Source of the DNA: Ceriagrion tenellum
Taxonomy: Eukaryota > Arthropoda > Insecta > Odonata > Coenagrionidae
Direction: 5' to 3'
Length of the DNA stretch: 64,000 nucleotides
NCBI GenBank assembly: GCA_963169105.1
Contig: OY720642.1
Location: 82,077,055-82,141,054, forward strand
Numbering within the stretch: position 1 is the stretch's first letter; each line of letters begins with the position of its first letter. Below the pieces are notes generated by a model. The model was not told the origin of the DNA. It saw only the letters and a list, made by a program, of their open reading frames with translations, and did not search any database. This document shows positions 1-9,364 of the stretch, piece after piece. The position numbers were made by a program, and so were the translations under genes.

Positions 1-1499
1 ATTCAGGGTCCTTAAAGAATAACGTCTTTTTTCTCGTAAGGGTGACGAAATGTTACCTTTCCATTCTACTATACTCGCAAATTTAACTTGAAAGTATAGT
101 GTTTTTAACGAGAGTGTGGTATAAATAGGGAAAATATAGTTTTTTACAATCTAATAAAAATTCCATTTTCAAGGCAATTTGTTTCCAAGATGCGAAAACT
201 GTCGGTAAACTGATTAAAAATAAATATTATGCATCCTACTGCCATTTTTTTCGAGTTATTAACTTATTAATGCGAAAATTCAAAACAAAATGTTGTAATT
301 CGAAATTAGTGGCGCAATGGATTTAACAGGGAGTACATTTTAAAGAAATAAGTATTTGCTACTTTTTAGTAAGAAATCGATGGAAAACTTCGACAATTTG
401 CAAAATTACTCCATCAGCGTTAATATTATTATGAATTCGTAACAAATATTAGAATTGAAATAAGGAGGTATCCCTCTGGTGGATAGGGTTGAAACTCGGC
501 AGTATTGTGCGAAGCGCAGTTTACATATTATTGCAAATTTAGCGCTAAAGTAAAATCGGGGTTTACAACGATGGTGGACAGAATAGGCCCACATTACTGC
601 TTCAAGCACTGGCCGCCATAGGAAGTGACCTATCCATCTATCTCAATGGTTCACAACCCTTGGCCAGTTTCTACTCTTTCGTGTCATAAATAAAAGGAAA
701 CTAACTGCTAGATTACCAATCAATTAATCTAGAAGCTATAAAGTTTATTATATGCCTCTCACTAATAAGAACTCTGAATTTCACAAAGTACAAACCATTA
801 AAGACAATTCGCGTATTCTCAATTCATTTGCCGGTCACGGGAAACGTTGATTGCTATTACCTCTCAAGCTAAAAGTCGAACAAAAACTCTACAAATGTGC
901 CCTTCAAACGGACCGTAGGCACATGCGTTGTGATAGTCGTGCGTTGTGACTGTTAACTTCATTACTTTCAGCAACCAGACCATATCCTTGGTTGCAAATT
1001 GACCTCGGGTCTTAGGGTCTAAGGCAAGTTTTAATTAGCGTCACTAATCGCCGAGGTTTTTAAAACAAATTAAAGCTCTAACCCACAAGGACATATTTTC
1101 CTCGTTGTATTAACATCAATTAAGTTACCATATCATCCCTATTATAAAAGATAGAGATGTGATTTTTGCTATGCCCGTGGATTCCTATCTGGGAAGTACC
1201 ATCACGTGGGTCGGAAGAAATTCAACGGATATCAAATGGAGAATGGAGAACCACCTGAAGATGACGCTCATGCGTCGAAACCCGGGTCGTGTGTGTGTTT
1301 TTTAAGTTGTGGTTTTGGTAAAAGTTACCATTAAATCATCTAAAAATGGAATACCACAAAGTTAAAAAAGAACTTGTATTATTTATTCGTGAAGCTAGTA
1401 CAGCTACCCAAGTTAAACTTTACCGGAAACTTTCCATCAAATGGAAAAAACAACTGCTGTGCTCAAAGAAACAAGGACTACAAACCAGGAGACAGTGTG
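1..1499. other. No recognisable feature
   Basis: AT-rich DNA with stops in all frames. The 67-codon minus-strand frame at 406-609 has no family motif, no splice context and no coding-like base use. The stretch 1346-1500 leads into the LINE that follows and may be its decayed upstream part, but I cannot recognise a domain in it. Confidence 0.5.
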
Positions 1500-1673
1500 T
1501 GAAATATGGAGCATTGCACTCAATGGATCGGAAGATGGACCATTTGAAAAACTGACCAGAACAGACTATAAGCCTTCGAAACCTGGTGCTGGAGGAGGAT
1601 GCTGAAGATAAAACGGACGGATAAAATAAGAAATGATGAATTTTTGCTTGAAGGTTTTCGCAACTTCTTTTAT

Positions 1674-1894
1674 CAATGTATGGAATTCCTTTCGGGAAAT
1701 GAAGCGTGGTGCTGGTCATTTTGTCTCGACGTTTCACTCCTCCTACTGGGAGCGTTTTCAAGAGAAGGGAGAGTTTCTGGAGACGAGGCACGGCACACTC
1801 ATTCCCTTGAAAACGCTCCCAGTAGGAGGAGTGAAACGTCGAGACAAAATGATCAGCACCACGCAGCATTTCCCGAAAGGAATTCCATACATTG
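1674..1894. mobile_element. Palindromic MITE nested in the LINE
   Basis: Two 89-bp inverted arms (1674-1762 and 1806-1894) around a 43-bp spacer. The arms are nearly perfect; for example GTCATTTTGTCTCGACG reads back in the right arm. LINE sequence resumes on both sides, so this is an insertion. No transposase fits in this length. I could not define a clear target duplication and do not assign a superfamily. The longest open frame in the window (1420-2115, minus) merely runs antisense through this palindrome and the LINE. Confidence 0.8.
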
Positions 1895-2109
1895 TAGAAA
1901 TGATGAAGTTTACAGAAGACTAGAAGAGGAAATGACCATATGAAACAACATGAAGAAGAGAAGAACCAGATGGATGGGACACACCCTGAGGCACAATGGG
2001 TTTGTGAAGAACATAAATGAAGGAGAAATAGAGGGAAAAGTCCCCAGAGGAAGACCCAGGAATAGGTTAATGGACCAAATAAAAAGGAAAGTACATAGAA
2101 TAGAATAGA

Positions 2110-2697
2110 AAACAATATATTATCCTGGGAAAAAGTCTCTTAGGACCTTGAATTAGTTTACATGCCTTCATGAGGAGTGGAATACAAAGACAAAATACAA
2201 GGCCTTACAAAAAAAGGAAAACAAACAAACAACTTTCAAGTCAGCAGAGAGATATACAATGAGCGAGGTAAATGAAAATGAAAAAACAGTCTCAATATCA
2301 ATAATCGAAATAGTATGTTAAAACAAAAATGTGCAATCTGTAATACCTATTAATATGAAAAAATGAAAAGGAAACAAACAAATATTTTATAAGACAGAAA
2401 AACAGCAAATGATTATAGTGAACAAGTAACATTAACAATGTCATCTCATATCATTTTGCCTTCTCATATAGAGGCGAGAGAACATTAGGGAGACAAAAAG
2501 TCAGCCATACTCCTTTTAAATTGTGAGACATTCCTAGAAAATTTAATACTATCAGGCAACGAGTTCCATAATTTACAGGATGAGATGTGGAAAGTATTTT
2601 AATATTTTGTTGTGCGGTATTTGGGGATGTACAATGTTTTTGTTATACGTGTCGATCTCTTGTTAGTTTGGGCCTTAAAAATCAAGTTTTCATATAA
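2110..2697 (-). mobile_element. 5'-truncated CR1/Jockey-type LINE nested in another LINE
   Basis: On the minus strand the higher-coordinate part encodes a typical end of a LINE reverse-transcriptase ORF, with LWNSLPDSIKFSRN followed by a basic stretch (about 2480-2610), with frame breaks. The minus-strand 3' end at about 2110 runs into a (TTCTA)n simple tail, as expected of a non-LTR element. The surrounding plus-strand LINE resumes near 2697. Short flanking 'acatag' copies may be the target duplication. It inserted after the host LINE copy had landed. Confidence 0.7.
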
Positions 2698-2863
2698 ATA
2701 GAACATAGGATGAGATACCAGGAGCTAAGGGAACTAGCATTAGAAGGAGGGAAGGGTGGAGGGCTTTAGTCAACCAATCTTAGGAATGCTCGACCAATGA
2801 TGATTTTAATGATCACGAAACTCCGCCCTTGTTCTCAGGCTGCATGGCTCATTATGTCCTCAC

Positions 2864-3070
2864 CTCGTACCCACCGCCCGGCTTCTCCTCGAGGAGGACC
2901 ACAGTGGCACCTGGCGGTGGTAGCGCGGGGTTCTTCTCGTCCGATTGGACGACGTGCAGTGAGCCATCCGGCGCCCTACGGATCACCTCATATTCGTTGC
3001 TCGAGGGCAGATTTCCGCCGTTCGCGAACACCTCGAGTAGGGATTTGCCAGCGGAAGGAAGGGCTGCCAA
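2864..3070 (-). CDS. Candidate protein-coding exon, 69 codons, phase 0-0; gene unidentified
   Basis: This is the best candidate for a host gene exon. On the minus strand a pyrimidine-rich tract ending TCTTTACAG stops at 3071, followed by a GC-rich open stretch of 69 codons beginning LAALPSAGKSLLEVFANGG and ending KPGGGYE at 2864, then GAG|GTGAGG, a good 5' splice site. Both junctions fall between codons. The frame would also reach a TAA at 2852-2854 three codons later (VRT, stop), so a terminal exon is the alternative. The peptide is soluble, with a Pro/Gly-rich C-terminal half (ALPPPGATVVLLEEKPGGG), no membrane segment and no motif I can place in a family. The base composition is clearly unlike the AT-rich surroundings. 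If internal, the upstream intron runs to higher coordinates and may hold much of this window. Confidence 0.6.
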
Positions 3071-3167
3071 CTGTAAAGACAAGAGAGAACAAAATAACTC
3101 AATGTGCACATTAAACTGCGATGTAACCTGAAAATGCAAATTTAATTTAGATTGGATAGTTGTGTTA

Positions 3168-3372
3168 AGGCCGCTTTACACGATGTATTTTATTGCACAG
3201 ACGAATGTATCATAGATTGTACAAGAAAATTGATCGAATTAGAGTAACCTCTATTTCCTGTTCAGTCATTCAGGCAATCATAAAATTTTCCGCTTTTCAC
3301 AGTATCATTTTTTTCTCATAAAAGAGTTCTTACATTCGTTTGTACAATTAAATGTACCGTGTAAAGCGGCCT
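3168..3372. mobile_element. 205-bp MITE with TTA target duplication (PIF/Harbinger-like by TSD)
   Basis: The ends are inverted: AGGCCGCTTTACACG at 3168 and its reverse complement CGTGTAAAGCGGCCT ending at 3372. Direct TTA copies flank it (3165-3167 and 3373-3375). The subterminal sequence also pairs (TTTATTGCACA versus TTTAATTGTACA). It has no coding capacity. A 3-bp TTA duplication is typical of PIF/Harbinger elements; the superfamily call rests on that alone. A possible related end lies at 38057. Confidence 0.75.
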
Positions 3373-3787
3373 TTAGAGACGCACATAACGTAAAATTGTT
3401 AAAGTAATGCGTCATCAGTAAAGTAAATGTCTTTTCTCGGTGGAAAAGCTATCAGTAAACAGCCTCATTATCAATGGATTTTAGATGAAGACGCACTCTC
3501 ACGGAAACCCTCGATGAAGAGGTAAAACAAAAAGGATATCTCAACAGATTCAGGCGAGATATCGTGGAAGTTCGTCATATTAAAACAGAAACAACAATTG
3601 CGATATTCCACAAAGTTTTTAATGCGTACGACGCGTCAAACTGAAATATTTTTTAACAGATAAAAACAGAAACAAGAATTGCACTATTCCACAAGGTATT
3701 TAATGCGTACGACGCGTCAAACTGAAATATTTTTTAACAGATAAAAACAGAAACAAGAATTGCACTATTCCACAAGGTATTTAATGC

Positions 3788-3826
3788 GTACGACACGTTT
3801 CAACTCACAGAGCCATCATCAGGTAC
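3788..3826 (-). ncRNA. Hammerhead-ribozyme-like motif, unit 1
   Basis: Read on the minus strand. Stem I strand GUAC, core CUGAUGA, one extra U, stem II GGCUC-UGU-GAGUU (two wobbles), core GAAA, minimal stem III C-GU-G, then UC as the expected cleavage site, followed by a second GUAC that pairs with the first. All core elements of a type I hammerhead are present. The extra U after CUGAUGA and the single C-G pair of stem III deviate from the textbook form; reduced forms of this kind are reported for Penelope-associated hammerheads. Confidence 0.65.
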
Positions 3827-3861
3827 AAGACAATTGCACTATTCCACAAGGTATTTAATGC

Positions 3862-3900
3862 GTACGACACGTTTCAACTCACAGAGCCATCATCAGGTAC
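3862..3900 (-). ncRNA. Hammerhead-ribozyme-like motif, unit 2
   Basis: Identical in the core to unit 1 and exactly 74 bp downstream of it: GUAC, CUGAUGA, stem II, GAAAC, GUGUC, GUAC on the minus strand. Confidence 0.65.
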
Positions 3901-3935
3901 AAGACAATTGCACTATTCCACAAGGTATTTAATGC

Positions 3936-3974
3936 GTACGACACATTTCAACTCACAGAGCCATCATCAGGTAC
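3936..3974 (-). ncRNA. Hammerhead-ribozyme-like motif, unit 3 (stem III changed)
   Basis: Same layout and 74-bp spacing, but GAAAC has become GAAAU, so the only stem III pair besides A-U would be a U-G wobble. Probably weakened. Confidence 0.5.
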
Positions 3975-4009
3975 AAGACAATTGCACTATTCCACAAGGT
4001 ATTTAATGC

Positions 4010-4048
4010 GTACGACACGTTTCAACTCACAGAGCCATCATCAGGTAC
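4010..4048 (-). ncRNA. Hammerhead-ribozyme-like motif, unit 4
   Basis: Same as units 1 and 2 and again 74 bp from its neighbour. It is the last full minus-strand unit before the array turns into inverted orientation at about 4053. Confidence 0.65.
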
Positions 4049-4106
4049 AAGGCTTGTTGAAACGCGTCGTACGCATTAAATACCTTGTACCTGATGAACA
4101 AGACTT

Positions 4107-4145
4107 GTACCTGATGATGGCTCTGTGAGTTGAAACGGATAGTAC
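4107..4145 (+). ncRNA. Hammerhead-ribozyme-like motif, unit 5, inverted and degenerate
   Basis: On the plus strand GUAC, CUGAUGA, the same stem II and GAAAC are kept, but the GUGUC before the second GUAC is replaced by GGAUA. Stem III is thereby lost and the cleavage-site base becomes A. Probably inactive. Confidence 0.45.
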
Positions 4146-4599
4146 GCATTAAATACCTTGTGGAATAGTGCAATTGTTGCTTCTGTTTTAATAAAGAGGG
4201 TACCGTTGCAGCTGCGTGGAAACGGAGTCTTTAACATCTCCAAATAGACGACTACGTAACATTTGCGACGTGTCATCGTCCCAGGTAAGTCCGGAAACAG
4301 CAAGTTAGCAGTTTCCCTGGCAGAATTCAAAATGGGATTGCAAAGAAAACCGCCACTTTGGTGATATAACGCGCCAAATAGAGATGATGAGGAGAGGAAG
4401 GTAAAATCGGACACCGCCGAATGGGGATGCAGCTTCCGTTAAAGGTATTTTCCTCTCCAGTTGTCCTCGCCTCATCGGTCGCTACTACTTTCTTTGTCCC
4501 TCACTTCCGATTTCCTATTCTATCGGTGGAGGGATTTCTCCGCGTTGAGCGTAGCGTCTTGGAAGATACGCCACTCTCCCAAAGTCCCGTTTTAGTGGT

Positions 4600-4775
4600 T
4601 CCGCGTTATGGTAATGCCTTCCTTTATTGCTCATGCCTTACTTTACCGCATGGCAAGTTGCGCAAATCATAGAGATAGAAAGGATGCGGAGTTTTCAACT
4701 CTTTAAAGGAAGTCGTACGGCATAGCTGCGGATTAATGAACCGGAAATACGCAAACAAACGTTCTGACGTTGTGT
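4600..4775. repeat. Diverged direct repeat, copy 1
   Basis: Shares GATTAATGAACCGGAAA and the preceding TAGAAAGGATG-type block with 6110-6262. The two copies bracket the mariner remnant at 5.3-5.6 kb and could be flanks of one older element. Type unknown. The upstream stretch 4195-4600 shows nothing I can assign. Confidence 0.5.
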
Positions 4776-5292
4776 GGCACAGCTGCCGATGTTCTGTTTT
4801 GTTTTTTGGCCGATTTATGTTCGTTTGCGGATGCTAGGTATTTCTCAAACAATTCAATCAATTTGACCTAATTATGATGGGTATAACCTTTCTAATGATA
4901 CCATAATATCAGCAACTTAACTGCACCATTCTTAGAGGCATCAGCTATAAAATACAAGTCGTTTTCTTATTAAATGGGGTACGCTCCAGAGAGATTTTAC
5001 ATCAAAATGAGGAGATTATGGTGATGGATTTCATCAGAAATGTAACGGTGCATGTTTTGCTTACTTTTGAAGTATATTTTTCAAATTGAGGTTATCACTC
5101 ACTGTATTGTTTAGTAAAAAAATCGAAAATAAAAAAACGACTGCTGCCAAGTTGCTTTATTTAGCAGCTGGACTTAAATGGTACGGCTGCAGTCTTTCTG
5201 GTAGACATACAAATGATTACCAAGCGCCAAAATAAATTTTACTAGTAAATAAAAGTCAATTAACCTAGATTTAAGAGGGTCTTCTTTCACAA

Positions 5293-5612
5293 TCCCCAAA
5301 GCGAACATCACATTGCAGTTTTTGAGGATAATTCTCGACTTTGCGTTTTACCCTGGCCAGCTAACTCCCTGGACCTATCCCCTATTGAGAATGTGTGGGG
5401 TATCATGGTGAATGAGTGGCATTACGATGGAGAAAGAACTGAGGAAGCTTTAGAAGCCCACACACGGGATGTTTGGAATTCTTTAAGTCGACGTCCCCGT
5501 GTAATAGAGCATTTGGTTGGGTCAATGAAATCACGATTACGATCTGTAATTGAAAATAATGGTTATATAACAAAATATGAAAGTTGTCCTCTGATGAATG
5601 AGCATTTTATTT
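5293..5612 (+). pseudogene. Tc1/mariner-superfamily transposase, C-terminal remnant
   Basis: An open frame gives the signature around the last catalytic acidic residue of IS630/Tc1/mariner DDE transposases: WPANSLDLSPIENVW at about 5351-5395 (usual form WPA.SPDLNPIE.VW). A helical tail follows to the TAA near 5612. The N-terminal DNA-binding domain and the first two catalytic aspartates are missing. A fragment just upstream (HHIAVFEDNSRLCVLP) matches the H.A-type stretch preceding the motif. Short and isolated, hence a fossil. Confidence 0.8.
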
Positions 5613-6109
5613 AAGATTTCTGTTCCCATAGGTAATATCCTGAAACTAACTATCCCAAATTAAGTAGTGCACTTTTATTCCTGACCTTATGAAATCTTGA
5701 ATCTTTCCCATTGATTTTCACTGCAAAATGAACGCCGGCTATTCGTTGTCGGAGGGAGAAGGTCATGCGAGGGTCTCTTAGCGTATACAAAATAAAACCA
5801 CGTTGTGCTGGACGTAGCAGTAAAATTGGCCCCCAAAAGTCATGGAACGCGTATGCAGTAGGCGAAACACCATTTCAGCAGAAGACGGAGATTGTCGCGC
5901 TCACCGTGTGGACCGACTTTTGAAAGTGATGGTACATAAGTGTGTAAAATCCTCAGTTTTTCTGAGAGGACCTTCAAATTAAAGCCGAGCGCGCAAAGTG
6001 TTTGTATGAAGTTTGGGCCAGTAATTTTTTTTGCGACTCACTTGTAAAGTTATCGAAATGTGCGCTCAGACTCACGATTCGAGCTCCGACCACCTCAATA
6101 GTAATTTGT

Positions 6110-6262
6110 GTCCCAACGGGAATACTTCATCGTGTGGGAAGTTGCGTAAGTTACATGGGTAGAAAGGATGTGGATTTTCAACCTTAAAGAGGAGGAGCCG
6201 GTCAACATTGCTTCCGATTAATGAACCGGAAAAACGATAATAACGTTTCTATTTTGTTTTTT
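6110..6262. repeat. Diverged direct repeat, copy 2
   Basis: Matches 4600-4775 through GATTAATGAACCGGAAA and the AAGTTGCG and TAGAAAGGATG blocks. See the first copy. Confidence 0.5.
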
Positions 6263-7216
6263 TTTCTTTCCTCCCTCGATCACTCCATAGAGCGTGAAAA
6301 AAAGGTGTTTCCGACTTCGTAACGCACGCACAGGAAAAAAGAACTTCTGAGCGAACATCTGAATACCATTTCCTGACTTTCTCTCCAAAATCTCGCACTT
6401 TTGGTGCCATCAGAGAGGAAAATTACGAGCGTGCGAAAATGCAGTCGTGCTTGCGCGAGCGATATTCGCTCGCAATATTTCCTCTCCGCGGATACATATA
6501 ATTCCGCCTGACTTTCTCATCGGAGCGCCAACATAAATGCGTCAGATTTTTTTCGTTGCTATAACAATCAAATCTCCCTCAAGTTCCTGCCTTGCCATGA
6601 GGTACTTAACTCTTTCTGGTGATCTTTTACCGTTTCCGCAAGATTTGTCTCTGTCACCTTGCTTGCCTTTTTGATCGAATGCTTCCGTTTATTCCCCTCG
6701 CCTTAATACTGCCGCACTTATTAATCAGCCACTATACGCAACAGAAGAGAATGAATTTTTCCCTCATGCGGACCTAATGATTTGATCGTTACTCTTACAG
6801 AGAAAGTATCGTTACACATAAATGTAGAGTAATTTTCAATTTTATATTTTTTTTGTATTTAATATCTAGTCTGTGGGAAGAATTATCTGAAGGATAAGGG
6901 TGAATGTTGAAATGATTGAGGTGGCGTTTTTTTTGTTACCCTGGACGAATTTGTGGGAAAGATATGATTAGGTGAATGGATTTATAGGCGTGCGAGTGTC
7001 GGAATGTCGTTGTAGATAGTTTCAAGTTTGTTTATACTAAGGACTAATCTTTGTCTAATGGAGTTAAAATGACAGAAACTAAGGAGTCCTCCTTCCCACT
7101 TAAATGAATGGTACCGAGAGTTGGGTATACCTACCGGGACAAGCATAGTGGTAATCAAAATACTAAGGGTACGGAATACCTAAGAATTATTCTATTTTCT
7201 TAAGATAGGTAATATT
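6263..7216. other. No recognisable feature
   Basis: AT-rich unique-looking sequence. No frame of interest, no clear repeat and no splice-site-bounded coding stretch seen. Confidence 0.4.
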
Positions 7217-7824
7217 TTACCATTCGGGGTGCGGAATTATAACTTCCTTTTTCAAAACGCAATAAAATCCATTTTATGAATGAGAAATTTTTTATATTTT
7301 GTTATGATGATGCAGGTACATATCTAAAGTTTTGCGTTACACAGTTTTGAAAATCATATCAGGTAGGTGACGTCCACCACTGTCCATACACTGAATAAGC
7401 CGATTTCTGGCGTTCGTCGTGACCCTTACCAGCATAGCAATGGGCATGTTGGCAATTTCTGCATCCAATTGTGTCAACCCCCCCAATAAACCCCATTTGT
7501 GTGTTTTTTTTTGGAATTCCATGTTCATCGTCCATCGTCCATCGTCCAAGGATCCTACAAGACCTGAAGGCGATCATCCGTGCAGAAAGTACCAACATAC
7601 CCGCTGCTATGCTGGTAAGGTTCATGACAAACGCCAGAAATCGGCTTCTTCAGTGTATGGACAGTGGGGGGCATCACCTACCTGATATGCTTTTCAAAAC
7701 TGTGTAACGCAAAACTTTAAAATGTACCTAAGACATCATAAAAACATAAAAATATTCTCATTCGTACAATGTGTTTTAATGCTTTTGGAAAGAAGGAAGT
7801 TATAATGACGCACCCTTTACAACA
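7217..7824. mobile_element. Palindromic mariner-type element with two inverted transposase tails
   Basis: The ends are inverted: GGGTGCGGAATTATAACTTCC at the left against GGGTGCGTCATTATAACTTCC read from the right. The left half on the minus strand (7337-7549) and the right half on the plus strand (about 7550-7707) both encode the same C-terminal peptide type, with NARNRLIQCMDSGGRHLPDM followed by IFKTV and a stop. This matches the tail of IS630/Tc1-like transposases. The two tails meet near a TCCATCG repeat at about 7525-7550. This looks like a foldback derivative made of two 3' halves. Target duplication not resolved. Confidence 0.7.
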
Positions 7825-7840
7825 TCGTTTCTTCCTGTTG

Positions 7841-8008
7841 CGAAAGCTTCCGTGATTTTATTGTGTATTGGAGTGCATTGGATTCCGGTCGGCATCATTA
7901 CGTACTAATTATTAAGGATTAGGACCTGATGATGTCGACTGGAACGCCGGCGAAACGGTCGTCCACAAAAATAATGCAACGCGGGGAGAACCCGAAAAAT
8001 TCCAATAT
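7841..8008 (+). mobile_element. 168-bp retroposed insertion with 17-bp target duplication and hammerhead motif
   Basis: The 17-bp sequence ATCGTTTCTTCCTGTTG occurs at 7824-7840 and again at 8009-8025, directly flanking 168 bp. Such a long duplication is typical of target-primed retroposition. The insert has no ORF and no clear polymerase III boxes. Its 3' half holds a hammerhead-like motif (7922-7964), then a small GGG...CCC hairpin near 7981-7994, and ends AAAAATTCCAATAT. It could be a SINE-like or 5'-truncated Penelope-like copy; the parent element is not in the window. Confidence 0.7.
7922..7964 (+). ncRNA. Hammerhead-ribozyme-like motif
   Basis: Stem I GGAC (7922-7925) pairs perfectly with GTCC (7961-7964). 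Core CTGATGA is at 7926-7932, an extra T at 7933, stem II GTCG (7934-7937) with CGGC (7948-7951), core GAAA at 7952-7955, then CGG and the UC cleavage context, so the expected cut is after 7960. Stem III is reduced to almost nothing, as in the tandem units at 3.8-4.0 kb, which also share the extra U. Activity is not shown. Confidence 0.6.
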
Positions 8009-8025
8009 ATCGTTTCTTCCTGTTG

Positions 8026-8750
8026 ATGACCTTTGTCTCTTTCTCTCCCTTTCTCAAACTTGAAAGGAATTGGTTGCCTATAATAGGAAAGGCTGGTATT
8101 TCCCTGGCTTGGGCGTCGCGTCTGATGCCAGGTCGTGTTTTAGTTAGAACGTTCGACCTCTTTTCTCGTTGACTGATCATCATCTAGGTTTTTCTCAAAT
8201 AAACTATACTTCTAGTCTCTTTGATGATACAATTTCTCCGACGTTGTCACAATCCCATTAATCATCATTTTTTATGGAGAATGATATGGCATGCAGTCCT
8301 TATCTTGCTAGTTATGGCTATTATATTTAAAGGGAACACATGGTTTTTGGAAGTGCTCGTGTACGACGAGATATCCTCCTTGCGTAAGAAGAGGATCCAG
8401 ATGGCAAGCTATTGAAGTTTTTACTTTGATAATGTCAAAAAGAGAGTTTAACACATCATTTGGACTCGTGGCGATATTATTATACGTAACTCATACCTAA
8501 ATCGCAGTTAGTCATGGATACAAGAAGAGGTAAGATACTTATTGCTCTAGGGTGATAATTTCCATTTAAATAGGAAAAATCTAATAATTATATGTTGAAA
8601 CGTTATCTATTCCGCATAAAATAAGGTGTAATAATAATTGCAAGAGATATTTTCCTTCGAAGTTTCACACTAGACAGTCTAGACCTACAGGTACCACGCC
8701 ATACAATTACGCAGGCGAAAAAAACAAAACGTTAAATTTATTCTTCCCTG
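8026..8750. other. No recognisable feature
   Basis: Mixed sequence with several short frames (for example 8221-8415 plus) that show no family motif. The boundary with the LINE fragment that follows is approximate. Confidence 0.4.
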
Positions 8751-8754
8751 ATCA

Positions 8755-9165
8755 GAAATCCGTAGATTGGTTTGCAGCAGTCATTTTCCGTCTCCGTTCC
8801 GCCCGATCTTGTGCCAGCCTCTTCAACTCCGAGTAGGAATGGCAGCCCATATCCTCTACAATTGTTCGACGTATTCCTTTCTGGGTCTGCCTCTCCCATT
8901 TGTACCCTGAACTGAGCCCTCTATAATGCTTCCTAATAGTCCCTCGTGTCTTACGATGAGGCCTATCCAGGTGTCTTTTCTCTCTTTCTCACTGTGTTCC
9001 ACAGACAGAGGACCTCATCAGCTCTCCGTAGTACCTCTTCGCTATACCTCTCCATCCCATCCAAGATATATATCCGGCAGCACCATATCTCAATGGCCTC
9101 TGTTATCGTTCTTCCATTAATGCCAAGTGTCCATGTCTCCCTTCCATAAAGCAAGACACTTCACA
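8755..9165 (-). pseudogene. Non-LTR retrotransposon, C-terminal remnant
   Basis: On the minus strand the frame 9154-8963 begins MLYGRETWTLGINGRTITEA and continues IEIWCCRI, matching the conserved 'LLYGSETW....  IE.WC.RR' stretch after the reverse-transcriptase fingers and palm. The end (toward 8760) reads, across frame breaks, an 'LAQDRAERR' type C-terminus. No catalytic motif is left. Confidence 0.75.
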
Positions 9166-9364
9166 CCTGTAGTCCTTATATTTGAATGGATTATCGTTAT
9201 TACTCACAGCTTACTTTGCATGACATTTCCTACATGGCTTGTCGTTTCATATAAATTAGTTCCTCACAGGAACCATAAATTCGAATTATCAGTAAAGTTA
9301 CTATTCAGCAGTATCGCCTCATCTCGTGTTTTTCGTGTGACCATAAATGATCATTTTGTTTACT

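Larger units (their letters stand above)
1500..2800 (+). mobile_element. Non-LTR retrotransposon, C-terminal part and 3' end, interrupted twice
   Basis: Decayed 3' portion of a LINE. Broken plus-strand frames give the block found C-terminal to the reverse transcriptase: FETWCWRRMLKIKRTDKIRN near 1577-1636, a 'RRTRW.GHTLRHNGFVKNI' block near 1955-2015, and 'EGEIEGKVPRGRPRNRLMDQ' near 2015-2080. The 3' end (about 2700-2800) closely matches the ends of the copies at 17.6-17.95 kb and 30.5-30.86 kb, including the shared stretch GTCAACCAATCTTA. The copy is split by a palindromic MITE (1674-1894) and an opposite-strand LINE (about 2110-2697), so its order relative to both insertions is clear. No intact ORF remains. 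Confidence 0.8.
3579..4194. repeat. Foldback element with tandem 74-bp hammerhead-bearing units
   Basis: The outer ends are inverted: TATTAAAACAGAAACAACAA at the left matches the right end with one substitution. Inside the left arm come two diverged units of about 80 bp, then four 74-bp units with starts separated by exactly 74 bp. The right arm carries one unit in opposite orientation plus partial pieces around 4053-4100. The 74-bp units are close to identical. Each full unit holds a hammerhead-like motif on the strand reading outward from the element. No ORF is present, so this is a non-autonomous repeat. Tandem hammerhead units within inverted arms recall the terminal repeats of Penelope-like elements and retrozymes; that link is inference. 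Confidence 0.75.

Noticed and set aside
1420..2115. 231-codon minus-strand frame, the longest in the window
   Set aside because: It runs antisense through a LINE remnant and a palindromic MITE; the peptide is low in family signal and is explained by the opposite-strand elements.
3788..4048. CRISPR-like array (regular 74-bp repeats)
   Set aside because: Units are directly tandem without variable spacers and lie in eukaryotic transposon-rich DNA.
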